The translations under genes were made by a program, and so were the position numbers. From Caldifarciminota bacterium (GTDB lineage Bacteria > Hydrothermota > 32-111 > QNBC01): 5,209 bases of DNA. Shown here piece after piece: positions 1 through 5,209 of the stretch (position 1 is the stretch's first letter; every line of letters starts with the position of its first letter). The stretch spans positions 1 through 5,209 of the forward strand of contig JAGLYS010000068.1 in the NCBI GenBank assembly GCA_023132105.1. Direction: 5' to 3'. The notes under the pieces were generated by a model. The model was given only the letters and a program-made list of their open reading frames with translations. It was not told where the DNA came from and ran no database searches.

Positions 1-891
1 ATACTTCTATTTTTGTTGCCATCTTGCTTATATTCCTTTGATAGTAATAATTTCAAGGTTTATACAAAAATCGGTTATTCCACTACACTTTCTTCGGAAT
101 TCTTTGATAACGGCAGATTTTCCCTCTATTCACTTAGAGCGAAATATTCTGATAATATTGCAAACGATCTACGCATTGTTACACAGTGTGAATTTACCCA
201 ATTCGAAGGTGATACATTATTCCCTTATGTAAAATATACGGATTTCAGATTTCATCTGCTTGATGCAGTATTTCTCTATAATGCCAATATTCTTGATATG
301 AGTTTCGGGAGATTTATACCATCTTTTTCATATTCCCTTCCCAGATCCGTCGTTAATAGTCCAATGATGCATTATCCTATTTTTAACAATTATTTTTTGA
401 ATAACAGAATTAATGGGATGGAAGTTGGCTTCGATGTTCCGTTTGGTAATAATTCATTTAGAATCAATGCAATTGTAGGAGAGAACCAATCTAAATTTAA
501 ATTATTTTCATCTGCTTTGAATGTGAATGAAATATTTAAAATATCGGCTTATGGCGGGAATAAAGATACAATCTGGAATATTTCTTCGGATGGTTATAAT
601 GTATTCGGAGGATTTACATTTATAAATTTATATTTTCTGGATTTCTTATTTGAAATCCAATATAATAGTTTAACAAATGGCTCGTTTATTTCATACAATT
701 TGTCAGGCAACATCAATCTTTCCGGATTTAACGCATCCATTATTTATGACCAATATGATATCAAAAAGTTGATTGGTTTTTCGATGAATTATTGGATAAT
801 CGAAAAACGGTTTGACATATCATCGAAATATGAGTTAGATTTAAATAGTAAGGATAGTAGATATTACATTGTATTGGAAGGTATTATATAA
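1..891 (+). CDS. Outer-membrane beta-barrel protein, porin-like (5' end outside window)
   Basis: Probably an outer-membrane barrel, exported by Sec. The reading frame is open from base 1, so the gene begins upstream; the in-frame TTG at 13 falls inside a hydrophobic stretch (ILLFLLPSCLYS) that looks like the core and cleavage region of a signal peptide, with cleavage plausibly after LYS. The 296 visible residues are rich in Tyr, Phe, Asn and Ser and show many short alternating polar/hydrophobic segments separated by Asn/Gly/Asp turns, as in barrel strands; roughly 14 can be guessed by eye. The motif FGRFIPSFS, followed by a segment NRINGMEVGFDVPFG, is reminiscent of phosphate-selective (OprP/OprO-like) porins, but this is a weak resemblance. 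The last residues (YYIVLEGII) lack the usual terminal aromatic residue of barrels. A lipoprotein reading (LPSC as a poor lipobox) is possible but less likely. Its stop overlaps the next ATG (TAATG), so the two genes are probably translationally coupled. Substrate unknown. Confidence 0.72.
   Translation: MLLFLLPSCLYSFDSNNFKVYTKIGYSTTLSSEFFDNGRFSLYSLRAKYSDNIANDLRIVTQCEFTQFEGDTLFPYVKYTDFRFHLLDAVFLYNANILDMSFGRFIPSFSYSLPRSVVNSPMMHYPIFNNYFLNNRINGMEVGFDVPFGNNSFRINAIVGENQSKFKLFSSALNVNEIFKISAYGGNKDTIWNISSDGYNVFGGFTFINLYFLDFLFEIQYNSLTNGSFISYNLSGNINLSGFNASIIYDQYDIKKLIGFSMNYWIIEKRFDISSKYELDLNSKDSRYYIVLEGII
876..881 (+). promoter_or_regulatory. Ribosome binding site of the Clp-like gene
   Basis: GGAAGG lies nine bases before the ATG at 891, inside the last codons of the barrel gene. 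It supports the ATG that overlaps the preceding stop codon, and it shows that this organism uses Shine-Dalgarno initiation. Confidence 0.6.
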
Positions 892-2231
892 TGAAAGATA
901 AAAGTGAAATTATAAAAAATTTTTCAGAAGGTTCGATTGAAATATTCAATGAAGCAAAATATATTTCTTTACAATATAGAGGAAGAATGGGTTCATATCA
1001 TCTTTTATGGGCATTCTTGAAAAAAGAAAATAATTTTTTAAAATATATATTACCGGCTCATACTATTATAAAGATGATAAAAAATAATGGAAATTTCAAG
1101 AAGGAATCTTCAAGTAACACTCTTATTATTACAAAAGAGATTCAGAAAGTACTTAAAATTGCCGTAAAAATAAGGGATAAAAATAGGAATAAAAAAGTTA
1201 CACCTCCGGAATTGTTCAGTGCATTGATTAAGGAGAATAACATAAAGGAATTGCTAAAAGATTACGGAGAAAAAATTAATAAATTTGAGATGGAAATGAT
1301 TAAAATAGGATATGATGAGAGGAAATATAATATTATTAAATCTCTTAATCTTTTAGATAAATATGCTAAAAGGACAATACCCGGGCAATCCGAAGCTTGT
1401 AAAAAAATTATGAGCATATTAAGAATGGTAAAACTGGGATTGGACTTAAAACCGGAAAGGCCGGATGGTGTTTTTCTGTTTGTAGGTCCGATAGGAACCG
1501 GTAAATATTCGATGGCGAAAGCAGTGGCAAAATATTTCTCAGAGAATGAGTATAATTTATTGAATATAGATATGGATCTTTATCAGGATGCATGGGATTT
1601 TGATAAGTTCTTAAATCTATTATCACAAAATATCAAGGATAAAAGAAATACAGGTAACTTCGGAGGAGTAGTAGTTTTTAATAAAATAGATCTTGCTCAT
1701 CCCTCAGTTGCGAATTTTCTATCCGATGCTTTAAATAAGGGAAGTTTTGCAGGTAGTGATGGTGAAAATCATAGTTTTTCAAAACACACGATTATATTTA
1801 TACCATCGGATAAATTATCCGAAAAACATGATAATATCGGATTTATTAAATCTGCAAAATCTTCTGATGAAAATTATCTTAGAGGTATACAACGATCTAT
1901 TTTGACATGTATTGATGATATAATACCGTTTGAAAAATTAAAACCGAAGCACCTTGAAAAAGTAGCAAGATCGAATATAATGACTGTGATTAATCGAATA
2001 TCAAAAGAATATAATATTCATATAGAATATTCCGATGATGTATTGAAGCATATTGCAGCAGAAGCAATAAAAATGGACAGAGGCAGGAGAGAAGTAAATA
2101 AACTTATCGATGATTATATTTCTCTTCCTATAGTTAATTTATTTATTGAGAAAGGTGTAACTAAAATTCTAATATCTATAAAACATAATAAAGTGTCTAT
2201 AATTGACAGGTCATCGAATGGAAAAAAATAG
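891..2231 (+). CDS. Degenerate Clp/Hsp100 protein: Clp N-domain plus one pseudo-AAA+ module
   Basis: Related to ClpA/ClpC but only 446 residues against roughly 750-860, because the first AAA+ ring domain is absent. Residues about 10-140 form the double-repeat Clp N-domain (FSEGSIEIFNEA near 11-22; VTPPELFSALIKE near 103-115). Residues about 160-430 match the second AAA+ domain. Walker A is GPIGTGKY (199-206), keeping Lys205 but with Tyr instead of the Mg-binding Thr/Ser. Walker B is VVVFNKIDLAHP (260-271), so the Asp-Glu pair is Asn264-Lys265. Sensor 1 is Asp307 instead of Asn. The arginine-finger position (NRID in relatives) reads TCID, giving Cys340. The GYVG pore loop is missing through a deletion of about six residues. 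Sensor 2 Arg400 and an IGF tripeptide (316-318) at the ClpP-docking position are kept. Nucleotide binding without hydrolysis is inferred; an adaptor or regulator of a Clp machine is possible. No signal peptide, so cytoplasmic. The frame is intact and coupled on both sides, which argues against a decaying pseudogene. Confidence 0.85.
   Translation: MKDKSEIIKNFSEGSIEIFNEAKYISLQYRGRMGSYHLLWAFLKKENNFLKYILPAHTIIKMIKNNGNFKKESSSNTLIITKEIQKVLKIAVKIRDKNRNKKVTPPELFSALIKENNIKELLKDYGEKINKFEMEMIKIGYDERKYNIIKSLNLLDKYAKRTIPGQSEACKKIMSILRMVKLGLDLKPERPDGVFLFVGPIGTGKYSMAKAVAKYFSENEYNLLNIDMDLYQDAWDFDKFLNLLSQNIKDKRNTGNFGGVVVFNKIDLAHPSVANFLSDALNKGSFAGSDGENHSFSKHTIIFIPSDKLSEKHDNIGFIKSAKSSDENYLRGIQRSILTCIDDIIPFEKLKPKHLEKVARSNIMTVINRISKEYNIHIEYSDDVLKHIAAEAIKMDRGRREVNKLIDDYISLPIVNLFIEKGVTKILISIKHNKVSIIDRSSNGKK
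2206..2210 (+). promoter_or_regulatory. Weak ribosome binding site deciding the start at 2218
   Basis: ACAGG stands seven bases before the ATG at 2218, within the end of the Clp-like gene. It makes 2218 a better start than the in-frame TTG at 2203. The motif is weak, so re-initiation by ribosomes finishing the upstream gene probably contributes. Confidence 0.4.
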
Positions 2232-2784
2232 CGAATTCGAAAAGTTAAGAAATGAAATATTGGAAATTCTTTCCGAAGGGAAGAAGGAAGAAGAGATAGA
2301 AAAATTTATTTTTATCCACGATAATGGGGAAATAGGTACATTTTTTGATAAAAGCATTGTAAATATCAATGTTATTAATTCCAAAGATAATACATTTATC
2401 ATAGATATCTATGCAAATCTGATTTTTAATGTTACAATAGTTGAAAAGTTGCTGGGATATTTACTCACATTAAATAGTAAAAGTCTAACAGGGGCATTCA
2501 ATCTTATTGTAAATGAAAAAGAAAGTAATCTGGGTATTGTTTCCTTTTCTTATGCTTTTATGATTAAAAGTATAGATAGAGAAATCTTTTTAAAATCTTT
2601 TTTTACGGTAGGAGAAATCGCTAACTATTATGCAAAAGAGATACAGGCAAAATTCGGTGGTTTAACGATTAATGAATATATTAAGAGAGAAGATATGCCT
2701 GCTTCACATAAGAAGATAAAGGACAAAAATAAGGGAGAGGAAAAAAGAGAGGAATCATCAAAAATCGAGGAGATCTGGGAATAA
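2218..2784 (+). CDS. YbjN / type III secretion chaperone-like protein with charged C-terminal tail
   Basis: A 188-residue cytoplasmic protein with no signal peptide or membrane segment. Residues 1-30 are an acidic, Lys/Glu-rich helix. Residues about 60-148 read like the YbjN/T3SS-chaperone-like fold: a strand region (FIIDIYANLIF, 60-70), then the LLGYLLTLN helix (78-86), a segment GAFNLIVNE (92-100), a strand (LGIVSFSYAF, 105-114), and a closing helix ending AKFGG (144-148). The pattern 'LL..LN......F.l', strand, then long helix ending GG is typical of that superfamily, whose members bind partner proteins. The assignment rests on pattern only. The tail from about 155 is highly charged (Lys/Glu) and probably disordered. 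The ATG at 2218 is preferred over the TTG at 2203. The gene overlaps the Clp-like gene by 14 bases, which suggests coupled, stoichiometric expression and possibly direct interaction. Its last nine codons overlap the convergent Mut7-C-like gene. The specific function is unknown. Confidence 0.6.
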   Translation: MEKNSEFEKLRNEILEILSEGKKEEEIEKFIFIHDNGEIGTFFDKSIVNINVINSKDNTFIIDIYANLIFNVTIVEKLLGYLLTLNSKSLTGAFNLIVNEKESNLGIVSFSYAFMIKSIDREIFLKSFFTVGEIANYYAKEIQAKFGGLTINEYIKREDMPASHKKIKDKNKGEEKREESSKIEEIWE

Positions 2785-3186
2785 ATCCTTTAGAAATTTC
2801 ATCATTTTTTTATAATGAGACCCTTTCCAATATATTCTTCCACATTTTGAGCATTTCTTGAATTCGGGAAACGAGTCCCTTATATATTTATTCAGATATT
2901 TCATATCATCTTCGTCAGCAATAATAAGATCCTCATTACAAATCGAGCATTTCGAAAACAGTTTCGTATACTGTACGATATTAAATGCTTTATTTATTTT
3001 CAATAATCTATTCGGGAGAGTATCATGCTCCAATAAAAATACATCCTTTAATTGTGTGTTAGATGTTATAAAAATCCTGCTTTTATCTCTTTTGATATAT
3101 CTTTTATATTCCGTATCATATCCTAAAATACGAAGCCATTTTACTATATCATAGAGCATTTTATCACAGGAGAATCTATTATTCAT
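2758..3186 (-). CDS. Mut7-C-type PIN-like RNase / zinc-ribbon protein, short
   Basis: A 142-residue protein matching the Mut7-C family, which joins a PIN-like RNase domain to a C-terminal zinc ribbon and is presumed to act on RNA. The N-terminus RFSCDKMLYDIVKWLRILGY (4-23) corresponds to the family's RFLVDRMLG...WLRLLGYDT, with Asp8 as the first catalytic acid. The zinc ribbon is complete: FSKCSICNEDL gives Cys80 and Cys83, KKCSKCGRIYW gives Cys112 and Cys115, followed by the typical KGSHYKKM (121-128). The middle is odd: the family helix between the GYD motif and the LTRD motif is shortened by about eight residues, and LTRD reads ITSN (40-43), so an acidic residue is replaced by Asn43. Nuclease activity may therefore be weakened or lost. 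Its ATG overlaps the end of the ABC-F gene by eight bases (ATGAATAA), so it is the second gene of a two-gene operon. Identification as Mut7-C-like is strong; its target is unknown. Confidence 0.85.
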   Translation of the reverse strand: MNNRFSCDKMLYDIVKWLRILGYDTEYKRYIKRDKSRIFITSNTQLKDVFLLEHDTLPNRLLKINKAFNIVQYTKLFSKCSICNEDLIIADEDDMKYLNKYIRDSFPEFKKCSKCGRIYWKGSHYKKMMKFLKDLFPDLLDF

Positions 3187-5008
3187 AATTATCTATCTCC
3201 TTTAATATATTGTCAAAGCAAGTATATAGTTTCCAGTTTAAATTTTCTAACTTTGATTTCTCTTCGATTAATTTATTCAGCTTACTATGATCCGAATTTA
3301 CTTTAGGTTTTAGAAATTCACTATTGATTATTTCAAGTTTTTGATCATTGCCGAGAATCTCATTTTCAAGATTTCTTAATTTTGCTTTTAAAGATCTGAG
3401 AATTTTCTTTGTATTATGCTTTTTAGAATCCTGTTTTTTAATAGGCTTAGAATATTTTAATATATCTTCAAATAAATTTTCTATCATATCAACAGAATAC
3501 TGTATTATTTTTGATTCCTTTATCAGTAAAACATCGGTAGATACATTTTTAAGTAAATCCCTGTCATGAGAAGAGAAAATTATTGTCCCATCGTAGGATT
3601 TTAACATATCATTAAGATACTTAACGGATTGAATATCAAGATGATTAGTAGGTTCATCTAAAATAATAACATTTGGCTTTTTAAGTGTTAATTTAAGGAT
3701 GGTGAATTTTGCCCTTTCTCCTCCGCTAAGTTCGCTCCATTTTTTAAAAACATCTTCTTTATAAAAGCCGGCAAGAGCGAGCTTTGATCTTGATTCTTCT
3801 AATGTAAGGTAATCTATACTATTTAGAAGCAATTCAATGATAGGGAAATCCGGATTGTCTATATTCAATTCCTGATTAAAATACCCCATTGATATATTAT
3901 TGCCTTTAATTATTTTTCCCTTATTTGGTATAAGCTCTCCAATTAGCAATCTTAAGAATGTGCTTTTCCCGGAACCGTTTCTGCCGATAATAGCTAATTT
4001 TTGTTCGTTTCTTATCAGAAGAGAAAAATCGTTAATAATTTGTTTATCTCCGAAAAAGAATGAAAGATTTTCTATCCTGAATATCTCTTTTCCACTACGG
4101 AATGTATCATTCCATTTGAAATTAGGTATATTCTTTCTGTTGTGAAGCTCGATTCGCTCGACTTTTTCAAGTGTTTTTCTTCGAGATTGTGCCTGTTTTG
4201 TTTTTTGTCCTGATATGTTTTTTCTAATGAATGCTTCTGTTTTTTTTATATAAGCATCCTGTTGTACTTTTAGCTCCTCTTCTCTTTTGAGTTCGGCATT
4301 TAACTGATTCTCAAATTGATCATAATTACCGCTATATTTCTTTATTCCTTTGTTATTTATATAAAGAACTTTATCTATACAGTTATTCAAAAAGCGTCTG
4401 TCATGGCTTACTATGATATATGAACCTTTATAAGATTGTAAAAATTTCTCAAGAAAAATAATACCCTCAATATCGAGATGATTTGTAGGTTCATCGAGAA
4501 GGATAATGTCCGGTTTAGTAAGTAATATTTTAGCAAGTAAAGCACGACTCTTTTCTCCACCACTTAAACTTCCCAATCTTCTTGTTTTCATATCATCGTT
4601 TATATTAAGATAAAATGATAATTTACCAATCTTTGTATTTATTAAATCTCCTTCTAAATATTCGAATTCCTCATTCAATTTTCTTGATGTTTCAGGATTG
4701 TTTTCATTTTCGATTCTTTCTTCCAATGTAATGAGATAATTAAAACTGCTTTTTAAATATTCCTCTACAAGAATATTCTCTTCGAATTCCGGAATTTGAG
4801 GAAGATAGCCAATGTTTAATTTATCAATGCCCGTTACCATTCCACTATCGAAATATTCCCTGCCTGAGATAATATTCAACAGTGTTGATTTACCGGAACC
4901 ATTATCTCCTATAAGTCCTATATGATTGCCGGACTCCAATGTAAATTCAATATCATTGAAGATTAATCTTTCACCGAATGATTTGGTAAGATTCGTAATG
5001 CTAATCAT
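3179..5008 (-). CDS. ABC-F family ATPase, Uup/YdiF-like ribosome-associated translation factor
   Basis: A complete 609-residue ABC-F protein: two ABC ATPase domains and no transmembrane segment. Family members bind the ribosomal E site and act on the P-site tRNA and peptidyl-transferase centre, relieving stalling or, in some branches, protecting from antibiotics. ABC1: Walker A GDNGSGKS (34-41), Q-loop Gln71, signature LSGGE (148-152), Walker B ILLDEPTNHLD (169-179) with Glu173, switch His202. The linker at about 235-290 is Lys/Arg/Gln-rich (KTEAFIRK, KTKQAQSRRKTLEKVER), the P-site tRNA interaction motif. ABC2: Walker A GRNGSGKST (342-350), LSGGE (427-431), IILDEPTNHLD (448-458) with Glu452, His481. 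All catalytic residues are present. A C-terminal Lys/Glu-rich coiled coil (about 535-606) is like that of Uup/YdiF; there is no long EttA-type arm. The ATG at 5008 gives the canonical N-terminus (MISITNLTKSFG). There is no Shine-Dalgarno motif, but a promoter sits directly upstream. Housekeeping role is more likely than resistance; the subfamily is not certain. Confidence 0.95.
   Translation of the reverse strand: MISITNLTKSFGERLIFNDIEFTLESGNHIGLIGDNGSGKSTLLNIISGREYFDSGMVTGIDKLNIGYLPQIPEFEENILVEEYLKSSFNYLITLEERIENENNPETSRKLNEEFEYLEGDLINTKIGKLSFYLNINDDMKTRRLGSLSGGEKSRALLAKILLTKPDIILLDEPTNHLDIEGIIFLEKFLQSYKGSYIIVSHDRRFLNNCIDKVLYINNKGIKKYSGNYDQFENQLNAELKREEELKVQQDAYIKKTEAFIRKNISGQKTKQAQSRRKTLEKVERIELHNRKNIPNFKWNDTFRSGKEIFRIENLSFFFGDKQIINDFSLLIRNEQKLAIIGRNGSGKSTFLRLLIGELIPNKGKIIKGNNISMGYFNQELNIDNPDFPIIELLLNSIDYLTLEESRSKLALAGFYKEDVFKKWSELSGGERAKFTILKLTLKKPNVIILDEPTNHLDIQSVKYLNDMLKSYDGTIIFSSHDRDLLKNVSTDVLLIKESKIIQYSVDMIENLFEDILKYSKPIKKQDSKKHNTKKILRSLKAKLRNLENEILGNDQKLEIINSEFLKPKVNSDHSKLNKLIEEKSKLENLNWKLYTCFDNILKEIDNYE
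3196..3200 (-). promoter_or_regulatory. Ribosome binding site of the Mut7-C-like gene
   Basis: On the minus strand AAAGGAGATA precedes the ATG; the GGAGA core is nine bases upstream of it and lies inside the last codons of the ABC-F gene. It fixes the start at 3186 and contrasts with the ABC-F gene, which has no such motif. Confidence 0.65.
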
Positions 5009-5014
5009 ATGAGG

Positions 5015-5043
5015 AATATATCAAAAAATGTTTTATCTATCAA
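5015..5043 (-). promoter_or_regulatory. Sigma70-like promoter of the ABC-F operon, probably leaderless
   Basis: On the minus strand a -35 box TTGATA (5043-5038) is followed after exactly 17 bases by a -10 box TATATT (5020-5015). Only six bases separate the -10 box from the ATG at 5008, so transcription would begin at or within a base or two of the start codon. No purine-rich ribosome binding site is present (the bases before ATG are CCTCAT), which fits a leaderless mRNA. The promoter match is by eye against the E. coli consensus. Confidence 0.55.
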
Positions 5044-5070
5044 GTGTATATTTAAATGTGATAATACAAG

Positions 5071-5209
5071 GAAGGGGGGAGTAACTACGAATTACACAAA
5101 TAACGGATAATAGACATCAGACATCAGACGCCAGACATCAGCCGAAAAGGGAAGGGAAACAACAACGAATTACACGAATGGAGAAGAGAACCACCACTAA
5201 TTCACGAAT
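5071..5209. repeat. Three degenerate copies of a purine-run + ACGAATTACACGAAT unit
   Basis: Copies lie at 5071-5101, 5151-5179 and 5183-5209. Each starts with a purine run (GAAGGG or GAAGAG), continues through an AAC/ACC-rich stretch and ends with ACGAATTACACAAAT, ACGAATTACACGAAT or ACTAATTCACGAAT. The third copy lacks one base of the core and runs to the window edge, so the array probably continues. All copies are in the same orientation. No open reading frame or transposase is associated. Similar ACGAATTACAC-type words are familiar as intergenic repeats in uncultivated bacterial genomes; that comparison is from memory. Confidence 0.6.
5112..5139. repeat. AGACATC heptamer tandem repeat (4 units)
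   Basis: Four head-to-tail heptamers: AGACATC, AGACATC, AGACGCC, AGACATC, then a partial AG. The array sits between the first and second copies of the larger repeat unit, in non-coding DNA. Function unknown; slippage during replication could create or vary it. Confidence 0.75.

Noticed and set aside
13..15. TTG as the start codon of the first gene
   Set aside because: The frame is open from base 1 and the TTG lies inside a hydrophobic run that reads as a signal-peptide core, so the gene is better taken as cut by the window edge.
1408..1626. Minus-strand open frame of 72 codons inside the Clp-like gene
   Set aside because: It is fully contained in a well-supported gene, and its product has no recognisable motif or start context.
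2203..2205. TTG as the start of the chaperone-like gene
   Set aside because: An ATG five codons later at 2218 has an ACAGG motif at suitable spacing, and the extra residues add nothing recognisable.
891..2231. Reading the Clp-like gene as a decaying pseudogene or as ClpV of a type VI secretion system
   Set aside because: The frame is intact over 446 codons with coupled neighbours, which argues against decay. ClpV has two AAA+ domains and no ClpP loop, and no other secretion gene is present.
2784..2812. Possible terminator with a run of seven T residues at 2805-2811
   Set aside because: The only nearby dyad (GAAATTTC) is short and AT-rich, with no stable GC stem, and the stretch codes for the Mut7-C-like protein.
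2858..3154. Plus-strand open frame of 98 codons opposite the Mut7-C-like gene
   Set aside because: It is antisense to a gene with clear family motifs; its hydrophobic look is the expected complement of a Lys/Asp-rich sequence.
3348..4145. Two plus-strand open frames (3348-3569 and 3900-4145) opposite the ABC-F gene
   Set aside because: Both are shadows of a conserved ABC-F coding sequence with no independent evidence.
5071..5209. CRISPR array
   Set aside because: The units are degenerate, unevenly spaced and have no uniform unique spacers; the 7-base array is too short.

Overview
The window is AT-rich coding DNA from an apparently Gram-negative bacterium. It encodes an exported outer-membrane beta-barrel, uses the standard genetic code (TAA, TAG and TGA all serve as stops) and has Shine-Dalgarno motifs before two of its internal genes. 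The low GC, the ACGAATTACACGAAT-type intergenic repeats and the AGACATC heptamers recall uncultivated FCB-type or Cloacimonadota-like genomes. That placement is impressionistic; no marker gene here fixes it.

Left half, + strand (1-2784): three tightly packed genes that look like the end of an operon entering from upstream. The first is an outer-membrane beta-barrel protein whose start lies outside the window. It overlaps by one base a 446-residue Clp/Hsp100-like protein. That protein has a Clp N-domain and one AAA+ module of the ClpA/ClpC second-ring type. The AAA+ module has lost most catalytic and translocation residues, yet keeps an IGF tripeptide where ClpA/ClpC/ClpX carry their ClpP-docking loop. 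It overlaps by 14 bases a 188-residue acidic/basic-tailed protein that resembles the YbjN / type III secretion chaperone-like fold. A pseudo-unfoldase coupled to a chaperone-like protein and a surface barrel is the most unusual content of the window.

Right half, - strand (2758-5008): a two-gene unit reading leftward. A complete ABC-F ATPase (ribosome-associated translation factor family) comes first. It overlaps by 8 bases a short Mut7-C-type PIN-like nuclease/zinc-ribbon protein whose nuclease half is shortened and has lost an expected acidic residue. The two operons converge and their last codons overlap by 27 bases. The ABC-F gene has a good sigma70-like promoter placed so close to the ATG that the transcript is probably leaderless.

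Far right (5009-5209): non-coding. It holds that promoter and then a repeat patch of three degenerate copies of a purine-run + ACGAATTACACGAAT unit with four AGACATC-type heptamers between the first two copies. No RNA gene, CRISPR array, transposase or convincing intrinsic terminator was seen.
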